Assembly (NCBI RefSeq): GCF_005502275.1
Contig: NZ_SWLZ01000002.1
Location: 248,001 to 312,000, forward strand
DNA length: 64,000 nucleotides
Source of the DNA: Robertmurraya siralis
GTDB taxonomy: Bacteria > Bacillota > Bacilli > Bacillales > Cytobacillaceae
Reading direction: 5' to 3'
This document shows positions 46,500 through 56,043 of the stretch, in pieces; position 1 is the stretch's first letter, and each line of letters opens with the position of its first letter. Both the position numbers and the translations under genes were made by a program. A model generated the notes under the pieces. It had not been told where the DNA came from. It worked only from the letters and a program-made list of their open reading frames with translations, and did no database searches.

Positions 46500-46735
46500 T
46501 ATCTCAACTCATTCAACTGCTTTATGATTTGATTTGGCGTGCTCCATTCATCCCGATCGAATTCCGTTATCGGCACGGTAATGTTAAAGTGATTTTCAAA
46601 TGCAATCAGCAGTTCCACCGTTCCGAAGGAATCAAGGATTCCCTCCTCGAATAGATCAATATCCGGATTTTCCTTTACAATATCGTCCTGACATACCTCT
46701 GCTAAAACTAAAAGTACTTCTTGATTAAAATCCAT
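46499..46735 (-). CDS. dltC: D-alanine carrier protein DltC
   Basis: Acyl-carrier-like protein of 78 residues. Ser36 in EEGILDSFGTVELLIAFE is the phosphopantetheine site; the DSF/DSFGTVEL motif is diagnostic for DltC. It carries D-alanine activated by DltA to DltB at the membrane. Overlaps dltD at its stop. Confidence 0.96.
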   Translation of the reverse strand: MDFNQEVLLVLAEVCQDDIVKENPDIDLFEEGILDSFGTVELLIAFENHFNITVPITEFDRDEWSTPNQIIKQLNELR

Positions 46736-46750
46736 TATAAAAATCTCCTT

Positions 46751-47908
46751 TTAATGTATTAATTCGCCTGAGAAAATAAAAAATCCAAAACAGACAAAGT
46801 GGAAAGTCACCACGACTGAGACAGCTGTCGTCCACTTATTGTTCGGCCACCATTTATATTTCTTATTCCATTTTTCAAAGAAGTTAAAGCCGACCATAAG
46901 CAGCGCGTGATACAATCCATAGACGATGTATTGAAGAGCAAGGCCGTGCCAGACGCCCATAAGCAAGAACAGCAACAAATATCCAATATTGGAAACAGCC
47001 ATCCTATTTGTGATCCATTTTTTCTTCGTCATCCACAGGACAAAGCGCATAAACACATAATCTCTGAACCAAAAGGAAAGCGACATATGCCAGCGATTCC
47101 AGAAATCTTTAATATTGCGGCTGATAAACGGCTTATTAAAGTTTTCAGGGGATTTGACTCCCATGATATAACTGATGCCGACCGCAAAAGCCGTGTAGCC
47201 GGCAAAATCAAAGAACAGATAGAGACTGTACGCATACATATATGCCAATCCATGCGAGAAACTGCTGGAAGTCCAATACTGCATTGTCATAATGACATAC
47301 GTATTAATGCAATAGCCAAGAATGAACTTATATAAAAAGCCGAGAAAAATTTTATTGATTCCTTTGTAAAGCAGGTCTTCGTATTGCTCCTTCGTCCATA
47401 CCGTCTGATCGTCTTTCTCAAATCTGCGATACCTGTCGATTGGACCTGATGAGATGGTTGGAAAAAAGAGAATAAAATAAAGCAGTCTGCTGATTGGGAG
47501 CTGCTTTTTAATGAGACCGTCGCGGGTTTCAATGATGAGCTGAACCCCTTTAAAAGTTAAATACGAGATTCCGAGAAATGTTGCCCAGTTGTCAACAGCG
47601 AAAAACGGCAGCAGCTTTGACAACGCCAATGGCAGAATAGAAGCTGCTGCTGCCAGACAAAATATGATGCCGCTGTTCGCTTCGCGACGGTAAGCGATAT
47701 AGCTTTTGATCAAAATTGTCTGCCAAAGCGTAAACAGGCACAGCATGATCAAGCCGTGCAGGCTGTTGGAAAAAATAAGTGCCAGAACCAGGACGGAAAC
47801 CAGCATATTATATAAACGAAAGCTTTTTCCGTTCAGTCCGAGAATGATGGTCGGCGCCAATAAAATCCCTAAAATAATGAAGAATAGAAATGAACTATAA
47901 GGCGTCAT
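46751..47908 (-). CDS. dltB: D-alanyl transfer membrane protein DltB (MBOAT)
   Basis: Polytopic MBOAT-family acyltransferase of 385 residues. Key segments are [38 protein letters not shown] (the funnel motif) and [16 protein letters not shown] with the catalytic His. It passes D-alanine from DltC across the membrane, with DltX and DltD. Its start overlaps the end of dltA by four bases. Confidence 0.96.
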   Translation of the reverse strand: MTPYSSFLFFIILGILLAPTIILGLNGKSFRLYNMLVSVLVLALIFSNSLHGLIMLCLFTLWQTILIKSYIAYRREANSGIIFCLAAAASILPLALSKLLPFFAVDNWATFLGISYLTFKGVQLIIETRDGLIKKQLPISRLLYFILFFPTISSGPIDRYRRFEKDDQTVWTKEQYEDLLYKGINKIFLGFLYKFILGYCINTYVIMTMQYWTSSSFSHGLAYMYAYSLYLFFDFAGYTAFAVGISYIMGVKSPENFNKPFISRNIKDFWNRWHMSLSFWFRDYVFMRFVLWMTKKKWITNRMAVSNIGYLLLFLLMGVWHGLALQYIVYGLYHALLMVGFNFFEKWNKKYKWWPNNKWTTAVSVVVTFHFVCFGFFIFSGELIH

Positions 47909-49413
47909 ACGGTTACCTCTTCTTTTAATCTCTTGCGATCAATTTTACCGTTTGCCGTCATCGGAATCTCGTTTTGATACATGAATTTCCTCGGAATCAT
48001 ATAGGCCGGCAGCCTGCTGCCCAAATCTTTCTTAATGGCACTGGTTAACTGGTAGTCCTTTTCGAAATTATGTTCGGCAGGCACGATCATGGCGATCAGA
48101 TACTCAATTTTTTCCTCGCGATAAAATGGAGTAATGACTGCCGACTGCACGTATCGGGACTGTTTGATTTGATATTCGATCTCCTCAAGCTCAATCCGGT
48201 AGCCATGCAATTTAATTTGGAAATCAAGTCTTCCGAGGAAGAACAATTGCCCATTTTCTTTATAACCTGCGTCACCGGTGCGGTAAGCAGGAGCGCCGTT
48301 GTAAGAAAAAAACGCTTTTTCCGTCAGCGCTTTTTCACCTAAATAGCCTTTGCTGACACTGGTTCCGGTAATAATGATCTCGCCTTTTTCCCCATCTTGG
48401 ACGGCTGTTCCGTCTTCATTGATGATCACGATTTCGGTTTCGGGCTTTTCAGAACCGACGGGAAGTGAAGAATAGTTGTTTAATACGTCGTCTGTTACTT
48501 CGATGGAAGTAACGGCAACGGTCGCCTCGGTCGGGCCGTATGTGTTAAAAACACGTGCCTTTGGAAATCTTTCTTTAAGCTGTCTGGCGACTGACGCAGG
48601 CAGCGTTTCTCCGCAAAACATAAACAAGCTCAGGTCCGGAAGCAGCTCTTCCGAATAAGAGGGATCCATCAGGCACATTTGTGCGAAAGAAGGCGTCGAT
48701 GTCCAGACGTTAACATTCGACTGCTTCAGTGCTTTAAACAATAGTTTAGGCCGATTAATCATGTCTTTCGTAACCGTCCATAATGTACCCCCAGACTGCA
48801 GGCACGGATAAAGATCCATTACCGATAAATCAAAGGAGAACGGGGCTTGATTTAAGAACACTTGACCGCTTTCTACCGGAAAGTCATTCGTGACCCAATC
48901 TGTGAAGCTCTGAAGATTGTCAGCTGAAATTTGCACGCCTTTTGGATTTCCCGTGCTTCCAGATGTATAGATAATGTAAAAAGTATCTTCACCATCAACC
49001 CAGAGTCCGGGATCTGTCTCCGGCCCCCCGTCTCCTTCAAGAACGCCCGGTTCCACTACAGAAATGAGGACATCTCCCGTGTTAACCAAAGTGCCTGAAT
49101 TATTGAGTAAAAGCTCGGTTTTTGAACTGTTGATGATTTTCAGAACCCGGTCTGCCGGAATCGATACGTCAACTGGAATGTACGGATGCCCGGCTTTCAC
49201 ACAAGCCAGGAAGGAAACCGCCATAGCCGGTTTCATATGCCCATAGACAATGATCGGAGAAGCATCTGTTAAAGCCTCGCTTTGAATCCTTGCGGCAAGG
49301 CGCTCAGATTGTGACCAAAGCTCTCCGTATGTCAGTTTTTCTTCTTCATTCAAAAAAGCAAGGGTATCGGGTTGTGTTTGCGCATATTCTTTAATTGTTT
49401 CTATCAATCTCAT
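47905..49413 (-). CDS. dltA: D-alanine--carrier protein ligase DltA
   Basis: Adenylate-forming enzyme of 502 residues that activates D-alanine with ATP and loads it on DltC. Motifs: [19 protein letters not shown] (A3 loop), [13 protein letters not shown] (A5), YRTGDAGY (A7), and the C-terminal catalytic Lys in [12 protein letters not shown]. The ATG at 49413 follows AATGGAG, partly inside the dltX end. First large gene of the operon. Confidence 0.96.
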   Translation of the reverse strand: MRLIETIKEYAQTQPDTLAFLNEEEKLTYGELWSQSERLAARIQSEALTDASPIIVYGHMKPAMAVSFLACVKAGHPYIPVDVSIPADRVLKIINSSKTELLLNNSGTLVNTGDVLISVVEPGVLEGDGGPETDPGLWVDGEDTFYIIYTSGSTGNPKGVQISADNLQSFTDWVTNDFPVESGQVFLNQAPFSFDLSVMDLYPCLQSGGTLWTVTKDMINRPKLLFKALKQSNVNVWTSTPSFAQMCLMDPSYSEELLPDLSLFMFCGETLPASVARQLKERFPKARVFNTYGPTEATVAVTSIEVTDDVLNNYSSLPVGSEKPETEIVIINEDGTAVQDGEKGEIIITGTSVSKGYLGEKALTEKAFFSYNGAPAYRTGDAGYKENGQLFFLGRLDFQIKLHGYRIELEEIEYQIKQSRYVQSAVITPFYREEKIEYLIAMIVPAEHNFEKDYQLTSAIKKDLGSRLPAYMIPRKFMYQNEIPMTANGKIDRKRLKEEVTV

Positions 49414-49426
49414 TGTTTTTTCTCCA

Positions 49427-49576
49427 TTAAAAATCATTATAAATATATGAACCTGTATTAGCTGTATGGAATCCGTAAATTAAAAACAGCAGCATTAAAA
49501 TAAGAAAATAATAGGAAGTTTTGAGCAGCCACTTCATTGCTGTTTTTTCATACAACATTTTTAGCTTATTTAACAT
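49427..49576 (-). CDS. dltX: DltX, small membrane protein of the D-alanylation operon
   Basis: A 49-residue protein, [20 protein letters not shown] at the start, a single transmembrane helix ([15 protein letters not shown]) and the conserved C-terminal end [10 protein letters not shown], which is diagnostic for DltX. AAAGGA lies nine bases before the ATG. It is 13 bases upstream of dltA. Its extracellular C-terminus is thought to take part in D-alanine transfer with DltB and DltD. Confidence 0.93.
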   Translation of the reverse strand: MLNKLKMLYEKTAMKWLLKTSYYFLILMLLFLIYGFHTANTGSYIYNDF

Positions 49577-49723
49577 TGGTCTGTTCCTTTCCAAAATGTC
49601 TTAACAAAAATATATAACGAAAATGTTTATATAAAAGTTTCACTTATGAGGAAATTTGTATATCCAAGTGATACAATTATCAGCTCGCTGCCTGACTCCA
49701 TATTAAATTTTTGTTCTATAATA
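49577..49723. other. Probable dlt promoter region
   Basis: A/T-rich segment between dltX and the LevR-type fragment that must contain the dlt promoter on the minus strand. No clear -35/-10 pair or extracytoplasmic sigma-factor site could be defended. Confidence 0.35.
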
Positions 49724-50011
49724 ATTCAGGATTATTTGCATACTGAGTGCACTTAAACACATAAAAAGATGCATTTTCCTCTATTACTTTTTATCACGTG
49801 AACAGTTATATAAAATTCTTGTCAAAAAGATTTTGCCTCCTTCTGAAAAGCAGTGAACCCATTATCCGGATAAAACACGGTTGTTTTAACTAACTCTATC
49901 GGTGCTTTTAAACTATTCTCGTACCCAATTATTTTTTTAAAGATTTCTTCTGATTTGTCTAAAGAAAATTTCCTTCTCAATAAAATCCAAGCTATCATTT
50001 ATGGACTTTCT
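49724..50011 (-). pseudogene. Decayed fragment of the LevR-type sigma-54 activator gene
   Basis: It aligns along its length to 38841-39141 in the intact LevR-type gene (about residues 79-178, including Walker A). Shared text includes GGATTATTTGCATACTG, TATATAAAATTCT versus TCATATAAAATTCT, ACTCTATCGG and GATTTGTCT. A deletion of about 13 bases removes most of the Walker A codons, and stops occur in all frames. It lies between dltX and glnQ. Confidence 0.82.
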
Positions 50012-50106
50012 AAGTCTCAAGATTTTAAAAAATAAAGGATAACCCTGCGTAATTAATAACTTTTATTGACCCTTCATATTTAATTTCAACAAAATATGAT
50101 CGGATT

Positions 50107-50132
50107 TTTTGTAGTATTTTTTAGTTTTTTGT
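50107..50132 (+). promoter_or_regulatory. Predicted GlnL-binding direct repeats upstream of glnQ
   Basis: TTTTGT-AGTA-TTTTTT-AGTT-TTTTGT: three hexamers with exact four-base spacers (10-bp period). The repeat reported for B. subtilis GlnL is, to my recollection, TTTTGT-N4-TTTTGT. It lies 85-110 bases before the glnQ start, and glnK-glnL are encoded at the other end of this locus. Confidence 0.68.
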
Positions 50133-50216
50133 AGTTAAGATAATATGATGATTGAAAGGTTGTACTAAATCATAGAATTAATAACTAGACTATTATGTAA
50201 CAGGAGGCGAAAATAC

Positions 50217-50942
50217 TTGATCCTTTTTCGCAATGTAAATAAACACTATGGAAATTTCCACGTACTGAAAAACATTAATCTTTCCATTGAACGTGGAGAA
50301 GTAGTTGTTATTCTTGGACCTTCAGGATCCGGAAAAAGCACAATGCTCCGCTGTATCAATCGTCTCGAAACAATATCTGACGGCGAGTTGATCGTAAATG
50401 ATATTCCCATTCACGATAAAAAGACAGATATTAACAAATTACGCCGCAACATCGGGATGGTTTTCCAACATTTCAATCTATACCCTCATAAAAAAGTTAT
50501 TGATAACATCACGTTAGCTCCCAAGAAAGTTGCAAAAATCTCCGACGAGGAGGCAAAAGCTACTGCAATGCAATACTTGCAAAAAGTCGGCATTCCAGAA
50601 AAAGCTGATTCTTTTCCATCTCAGCTATCTGGCGGTCAACAGCAGAGGGTTGCAATCGCTCGAGGGCTTGCCATGAAACCTGAAGTAATGTTATTCGATG
50701 AACCAACATCTGCCTTGGACCCAGAAATGATCGGAGAAGTACTTGATGTTATGAAAACACTTGCAAAAGAAGGCATGACAATGGTTGTTGTTACCCATGA
50801 AATGGGATTTGCAAAAGAAGTAGCGGATCGAATCATTTTTATGGATGAAGGCCAAATCGTGGAAGAAGCAACTCCTGCTGAGTTCTTTAGCAACCCTAAG
50901 GAAGAACGCACTCGGATTTTCCTCAGCAGATTGTTGCATTAA
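50217..50942 (+). CDS. glnQ: Glutamine ABC transporter ATPase
   Basis: ATPase of polar amino-acid importers, 241 residues. Walker [21 protein letters not shown]-loop [11 protein letters not shown], signature [18 protein letters not shown], Walker [16 protein letters not shown] and H-loop VVTHEMGFA are all intact. TTG start at 50217, with AGGAGG nine bases upstream. First gene of the glnQ-glnH-glnM-glnP operon, the same order as in B. subtilis. Assignment to glutamine rests on gene order and the GlnKL pair; other polar amino acids remain possible. Confidence 0.88.
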   Translation: MILFRNVNKHYGNFHVLKNINLSIERGEVVVILGPSGSGKSTMLRCINRLETISDGELIVNDIPIHDKKTDINKLRRNIGMVFQHFNLYPHKKVIDNITLAPKKVAKISDEEAKATAMQYLQKVGIPEKADSFPSQLSGGQQQRVAIARGLAMKPEVMLFDEPTSALDPEMIGEVLDVMKTLAKEGMTMVVVTHEMGFAKEVADRIIFMDEGQIVEEATPAEFFSNPKEERTRIFLSRLLH

Positions 50943-51025
50943 TAAAAAATAAGCTTTGTTATACGATACTGTTGATTCTTAGCTCATTTCGAATATCTCA
51001 CGTCTTTCAGCTATGCAAAACAGAT

Positions 51026-51081
51026 AGCTCTGACTCGCTGAAACGGGAAGGCTCACTTTCTCGTTTCAGCGAGTCAGAGCT
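51026..51081 (+). other. Long perfect hairpin between glnQ and glnH
   Basis: AGCTCTGACTCGCTGAAACG (51026-51045) is exactly complementary to 51062-51081, leaving a 16-base loop. There is no T-run after it, only TTAAGG. It is the only gap over 70 bases in the operon and probably governs transcript processing or partial termination. Confidence 0.75.
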
Positions 51082-51145
51082 TAAGGAGCCAATAATCAGC
51101 AATATTGTATTGCATCAAAAAATAATAAAAAAAGGGGTATGTTCA

Positions 51146-51952
51146 ATGAAAAAGCTAATTTTTAGTCTGATTTCACTTACCATGATCTTCGTATTGGCGG
51201 CATGCGGCGGAGGTAATGAAGAGGAAGCCAATGGCGAATCTGGATTGGACGCAATCAAAGAACGAGATAAACTTATTGTCGGTGTTAAATATGATACGAA
51301 ATTATTCGGTTTGCAAGACCCATCAACAAAAGAAGTAGAAGGCTTTGATATCGATATTGCAAAAGAAATTGCAAAAGAAATTCTTGGAGATGAATCAAAG
51401 ATTGAATTAAAAGAGGTAACTTCAAAAACAAGGATTCCTATGCTAAACAATGGCGAAATTGATGCTATTATCGCAACTATGACCATTACTGAAGAGCGCA
51501 AAAAAGAAGTTAACTTCTCAGACGTATATTTCAATGCAGGGCAATCTTTACTAGTTAAGAAAGGAAGCCCGATCAAAAGCATTGATGATGTAGGTGCAGA
51601 TACAACCGTTTTGGCCGTTAAAGGTTCCACTTCATCTATTAATATTCGTGAAAAAGCACCGGATGCTACCTTATTAGAATTCGAAAATTATCAAGAGGCA
51701 TTCCTTGCCCTGAAAGCAGGTCAAGGTGATACTTTAACGACAGATAATGCAATTCTTTACGGTATGGCACAGCAAGATAACAATTATGAAGTTGTCGGTG
51801 ACACCTTCACTGATGAGCCATATGGAATCGCGATTAAAAAAGGAAATGATGACCTGACTGAAGCAATCAATGAAGTTTTGAACAAATTAAAAGAATCAGG
51901 CAAATATGATGAAATCTATGAAAAATGGATTGGTGAGAAGCCGAAAAACTAA
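51146..51952 (+). CDS. glnH: Glutamine-binding lipoprotein
   Basis: Extracellular solute-binding protein of 268 residues. Lipoprotein signal MKKLIFSLISLTMIFVLAAC with lipid Cys20, acidic linker, then family-3 binding-protein text KLIVGVKYDTKLFGLQDPSTKEVEGFDIDIAKEIAKEIL and EVTSKTRIPMLNNGEIDAIIATMTITEERKKEVNFSDVYF. The ATG at 51146 follows AAAGGGG; upstream in-frame codons run through the hairpin and are not coding. Delivers the amino acid to the GlnM/GlnP channel. Confidence 0.88.
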   Translation: MKKLIFSLISLTMIFVLAACGGGNEEEANGESGLDAIKERDKLIVGVKYDTKLFGLQDPSTKEVEGFDIDIAKEIAKEILGDESKIELKEVTSKTRIPMLNNGEIDAIIATMTITEERKKEVNFSDVYFNAGQSLLVKKGSPIKSIDDVGADTTVLAVKGSTSSINIREKAPDATLLEFENYQEAFLALKAGQGDTLTTDNAILYGMAQQDNNYEVVGDTFTDEPYGIAIKKGNDDLTEAINEVLNKLKESGKYDEIYEKWIGEKPKN

Positions 51953-52013
51953 TTCTTTCAAAGAATAGGAGTAAGTATACTCCTATTCTATTGATACACA
52001 GGAGGATCTTACC

Positions 52014-52652
52014 TTGATTAACTTTTCCATTCTAATCAACTACTGGGACATGTTCCTCGAAGGGTTCCAAAATACACTCATTGCCAGCATGATAGCACTG
52101 CTTGGCAGCTTTGTGCTCGGAACCATTATTGCAGTATTTCGAATTGCTCCTTTTCGTCCCTTAAATTGGGTCGGAGCTGCCTATGTTGAATTTATCCGTA
52201 ATATTCCCCTGCTCTTAATCGTTTTTGTATTTTTTTACGGTTTTAAATTTGGCGGATTTACAGCAGGAACACTTGGATTAATTATATATACGGCTGCCTT
52301 TATTGCTGAGGCAATTCGCGCAGGCATCCTTTCAATTCCAAAGGGCCAGACGGAAGCAGCTAGATCTTCCGGTCTAACCTATATACAAACAATGCGATAT
52401 GTTATATTACCTCAGGCGATTAAGGTTGTCATTCCGCCACTTGGTAACCAATCGCTTAATTTAGTGAAAAACTCCTCTATCTTAGGAGTTGTAGCAGGTT
52501 TAGACCTAATGTATTATGCTGATCTTGTTTCTCTACATACATATGTAGTTTTCAGTGTCTACATTATTGTTGCATTGTTCTATCTTGCTATTACAATACC
52601 GCTGAGCTTCTTAGTCGAGTACTTAGAACGCCGGCTAACAACGAGTTATTAA
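52014..52652 (+). CDS. glnM: Glutamine ABC transporter permease
   Basis: Permease of 212 residues with five membrane helices. The His/Glu/Gln-Met loop carries the EAA motif EAARSSGLTYIQTMRYVILPQAIKVVIPPLGN that docks on GlnQ. TTG start with AGGAGG upstream. Pairs with the next permease as a heterodimeric channel. Confidence 0.86.
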   Translation: MINFSILINYWDMFLEGFQNTLIASMIALLGSFVLGTIIAVFRIAPFRPLNWVGAAYVEFIRNIPLLLIVFVFFYGFKFGGFTAGTLGLIIYTAAFIAEAIRAGILSIPKGQTEAARSSGLTYIQTMRYVILPQAIKVVIPPLGNQSLNLVKNSSILGVVAGLDLMYYADLVSLHTYVVFSVYIIVALFYLAITIPLSFLVEYLERRLTTSY

Positions 52653-52664
52653 GGAGGGAAAGCA

Positions 52665-53315
52665 ATGGATTTCATAGGTGCTTATTCTCCAGAGAATCTA
52701 ACGTTTTTATTGTCCGGCTTCATGGTTACGCTTAAGGTAGCGGCAATCGCTATTGTTCTCAGCTTTTTACTCGGTACTATCATTGCGATAATCCGCTATG
52801 CAAAAGTACCGGTGTTGTCACAAATACTGGCTGTTGCTGTAAATATTATACGGAATCTGCCGTTACTACTCATTATATTCTTTATGCGATTTGCACTTCC
52901 GGAAGTCGGCATCAATCTTGACATTATGACGGCAGCGATTGCAGGATTGACTATTTTCGAAGCTGCTCTTATTTCTGAACTTATCCGTAGCGGTCTCAAC
53001 TCGATTGATAAAGGACAAATTGAAGCAGCCAGATCCTCTGGGTTGAATTACATTCAAACATTATGGCATATCGTATTACCACAGGCAGTTCAAAGAATGG
53101 TTCCGCCTACTGTCAGCCAATTTATTGCCTTATTGAAGGATACATCGCTGGCAGTCGTTATTTCCTTGCCAGAGCTCATGCACCATGCTCGGATCATTAA
53201 CGGTGGCCATCAAGACTATGTCATTCCAATCTTCATCATGGTTGCCTTTATGTACTTTACAGTAAATTATTTGCTTTCCATATTTGCAAAACGTTTTGAA
53301 GCAAAACATGCATAA
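52665..53315 (+). CDS. glnP: Glutamine ABC transporter permease, second subunit
   Basis: Permease of 216 residues with the same EAA motif (EAARSSGLNYIQTLWHIVLPQAVQRMVPPTVSQ) and five helices. The ATG follows AAGGAGG, 12 bases after glnM. Last gene of the importer operon. Confidence 0.86.
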   Translation: MDFIGAYSPENLTFLLSGFMVTLKVAAIAIVLSFLLGTIIAIIRYAKVPVLSQILAVAVNIIRNLPLLLIIFFMRFALPEVGINLDIMTAAIAGLTIFEAALISELIRSGLNSIDKGQIEAARSSGLNYIQTLWHIVLPQAVQRMVPPTVSQFIALLKDTSLAVVISLPELMHHARIINGGHQDYVIPIFIMVAFMYFTVNYLLSIFAKRFEAKHA

Positions 53316-53403
53316 AAATGCAAGGTGTCTTTGCACCACTTACATTAAGATAAAATGCTAACCCGTTGAAGCAATTCGAAAGCTGATTGTATTTGGGATG
53401 ATA

Positions 53404-53456
53404 AAAAAAAATAAAGTGATGCGGTTTCTGTCAATCCCCCATCACTTTATTTTTTC
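53404..53456. terminator. Bidirectional terminator between glnP and glnL
   Basis: AAATAAAGTGATG / CATCACTTTATTT perfect stem with A-run and T-run on the outer sides. Its right arm overlaps the last codons of the response regulator. Confidence 0.85.
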
Positions 53457-54335
53457 CAATGTTTCCAGGTAAAGCACCTGCAAAAACTTCTTCACATTCA
53501 CTTTCACATTACTCCGCTTCTCGTTGTTTTCAAGCTCTTGCATTTTTAACCTCACATCTTGAAAATCAAAAAACAAGGGTGCAAAATGTTCAAACTTAGG
53601 ATGTGAGTAATCTGTCAATCCTAAAGAAGCAATATTGTTCAATGCTGATACTACTGTTCTGCGTATTCTCTGTTCAATTGCCTTTACTTCTTTTAATATA
53701 TCTTCCCTATCTTCCTTCAAATGTTCTGCAATCATCGTATACAACTTCTTTAATGGTGGCAATTCAATGGTTGTCTCTTCATTGATGAGAAGTTCCATTG
53801 CAATGACAAGATCCTTGCTTCCCTTCTCTGCCAATATTCCCATATCTTTTAAAATTTGCGAAACAATCTCCTTAACGGAAAGCCTTTGAATATCCCTTGA
53901 AATTTCAGGCTGCATTATCTCCAGACCTGTTAATGATCGCCTGATTTCGACAATGGAGCGGTCCAAAGTCATCTGCATCCTGATCCGATTTAATACTGCC
54001 TCAACCTCTATACTATTGATGGGTTTATGAATAAAAAATTCTATCCCCACTTTATAGGCCTCTCCTACCATTTCTTTATTGCTGATTTGAGAAATCATGA
54101 TAAATTTTCCATTATAGCCACGTTTTTTCAATTCTACAATCATTTCTATTCCATCAATCTCTGGCATCAGCAAGTCGATTAAAACAACATGCGGTTTTTC
54201 CTCCAAAATTAAATGAATTGCTTCTTCTCCTCCTGTAGCACTTCCTATCACTATGCCTAATCTGCAATCCGTAATGATATTCTCGATCATTTTGCGACTG
54301 GCCGTGTCGTCATCTATAATACAATAGGTAATCAT
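53442..54335 (-). CDS. glnL: GlnL-like (YcbB-type) response regulator
   Basis: Regulator of 297 residues: receiver domain with IDDD at 7-10, phospho-Asp54 in VVLIDLLMPEIDG and Lys in FIHKPINSIEVEAVL, followed by a long helical YcbB-type output domain (about 130-297) rather than a winged helix. In B. subtilis GlnL with GlnK activates glutamine uptake and degradation genes. It stands convergent to glnQHMP, whose upstream region contains matching direct repeats. Six bases after glnK. Confidence 0.84.
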   Translation of the reverse strand: MITYCIIDDDTASRKMIENIITDCRLGIVIGSATGGEEAIHLILEEKPHVVLIDLLMPEIDGIEMIVELKKRGYNGKFIMISQISNKEMVGEAYKVGIEFFIHKPINSIEVEAVLNRIRMQMTLDRSIVEIRRSLTGLEIMQPEISRDIQRLSVKEIVSQILKDMGILAEKGSKDLVIAMELLINEETTIELPPLKKLYTMIAEHLKEDREDILKEVKAIEQRIRRTVVSALNNIASLGLTDYSHPKFEHFAPLFFDFQDVRLKMQELENNEKRSNVKVNVKKFLQVLYLETLEKIK

Positions 54336-54340
54336 ATACT

Positions 54341-55669
54341 CTACTCCCCGACTTTTAATTTCGCCGTCAGTATCTTCATAACAAAAGATGTCCCTTCGCC
54401 TTCAATTGAGTTGACCGTTATCTCACCATTGAAGCCTTCCACAATATTATTTACATGCGAAAGACCAATGCCTGTCGCCGCAACACCTCTCTGGTCATAT
54501 TTCGTTGTATATCCAGGCACAAAGATATACGGAAGTTCTCCTTCTTTTATCCCTTCCCCAGTATCTTCAATCTGGAAAATAGTCATCTTCCTTTGTTCAG
54601 ATACCCTAATTCTCACACTGCCACTTCCCTCTATCGCTTCCACTCCATTTGCCGCAAGATTATTTAAGGCAGTCAAAAGCAGCAGATGATGTGATGTCAG
54701 ATAATTTACATGTAAGTGGCAGGAGAACTCTATCTCTTTTTGCAGCCATTTACTATATTGCTGATTAGCTCTTATTACAAAATCTATAATATCCGATAGC
54801 AGCATTTCATTATTCAGCTCTGTATCGTTATGTAATTTAAGTAAGCCGGCCCGGATTCTCTGAGCGTCTTTTTTAATTTCATGTATGCCTTCTGCTATCG
54901 ATAGGGCATGCTTGCTATGTGCATACAGCCGCTCTTTTTTCAAGCTACGGTAGTGGTCATAACTGCTTAACGTTAAATTTTCAATTTCATCCATTATTTT
55001 CTTCATATAAAAACTTTCACTGTATAAACTTGCCCCAACACTTAGAGTATGTTCGTATCGTTTCTGCTGTTCAAAATGAACTGCCTGCAATTGTTTTAAA
55101 ATTATATTGGCGTATAAACCAATGACAAAGAAGACTCTGATACACGCCACCAACAAAAATGTCATCCACTCTGTAAGGGAAAGTGATGTAGTTTCAATTA
55201 GAATTTTTCTAAAACCTATTTCGACCATATTGGAATAAAAATCGACAAAAGTCACAATAATGCCTAGTAAAAATAAGCGAGATTGAAAAAATTGCTTCGG
55301 TATCCTGCTCATCCCGAAAGCAAATGCAATATAATAAAACATTGCTGGCACGTGAGTAACAAGGACTTCCCAAAACAAACTAGGTTCGATGATAAAGCTT
55401 CTACCCGTTAATGTCCGAAACAAGACGACTACCATTCCAGTAACTACACCTGTACGAAGCATGGGAACATTATTCATCAAAAGCAACAATAGAAAAAACA
55501 TGCTGCTTCCCAATCCAAAGCGAAACTCCCAGCCAAAAGGGACTATTCGCAGTTCTCCAAATATAGCCGTTGCTACTGCAATAAAAAGAATTTGCAAACT
55601 AATATACTTCCTAATAAAATTTATCAAAGGTTCTACTTCTCCCAAACATACAATGTTCGTCATGAGCAA
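54341..55669 (-). CDS. glnK: GlnK-like sensor histidine kinase
   Basis: Sensor of 442 residues with about six N-terminal membrane helices (30-200), a helical dimerisation region with the reduced phospho-acceptor segment LYAHSKHALSIAEGIHEIKKDAQRIRAG, and a C-terminal ATPase domain (ALNNLAANGVEAI, IEDTGEGIKEGELPYIF, GIGLSHVNNIVE). It matches the YcbA/GlnK layout. The start is uncertain: TTG 55669, ATG 55663 or TTG 55627 are possible. It should sense glutamine and phosphorylate GlnL. Confidence 0.82.
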   Translation of the reverse strand: MLMTNIVCLGEVEPLINFIRKYISLQILFIAVATAIFGELRIVPFGWEFRFGLGSSMFFLLLLLMNNVPMLRTGVVTGMVVVLFRTLTGRSFIIEPSLFWEVLVTHVPAMFYYIAFAFGMSRIPKQFFQSRLFLLGIIVTFVDFYSNMVEIGFRKILIETTSLSLTEWMTFLLVACIRVFFVIGLYANIILKQLQAVHFEQQKRYEHTLSVGASLYSESFYMKKIMDEIENLTLSSYDHYRSLKKERLYAHSKHALSIAEGIHEIKKDAQRIRAGLLKLHNDTELNNEMLLSDIIDFVIRANQQYSKWLQKEIEFSCHLHVNYLTSHHLLLLTALNNLAANGVEAIEGSGSVRIRVSEQRKMTIFQIEDTGEGIKEGELPYIFVPGYTTKYDQRGVAATGIGLSHVNNIVEGFNGEITVNSIEGEGTSFVMKILTAKLKVGE

Positions 55670-56043
55670 ATGACGATACTCATTTTTTGAAATATCTGAA
55701 ATTATATTTACAATTATATCATTACGTTACTTCACTACACCATATCTTTTACTACTTAATCCTTTAGGGCCCTTCGTTAAGATAAAAGGTTCAAGGCAGA
55801 AGCCTGCTAGTTATTTATGTTTCTAGTTATGCTTTCAAAATATAAAAACCACCTCATTCTTCGGTGAGTGAGAACTGTCAACACTACCAAACAAAAGAGG
55901 TGTCCCTTATATGATAAAATACAATGACCAAAACAAGCAACTGGAAAGCCGTTTTCCCTGTTATAGTACGAAGTGATATAGAATGGTCTATTAAAATTTT
56001 AATAATTGTTAAATAGTTTCTCATTCAGACTTGTCTTTCTCTC
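55670..56043. other. Intergenic region with a possible transposase remnant
   Basis: A 21-codon frame at 55911-55976 (MIKYNDQNKQLESRFPC, then a few residues and a stop), preceded by AGAGGTG, looks like the truncated head of an insertion-sequence gene, but I cannot name the family. The rest is A/T-rich and carries the glnKL promoter on the minus strand. Confidence 0.35.
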
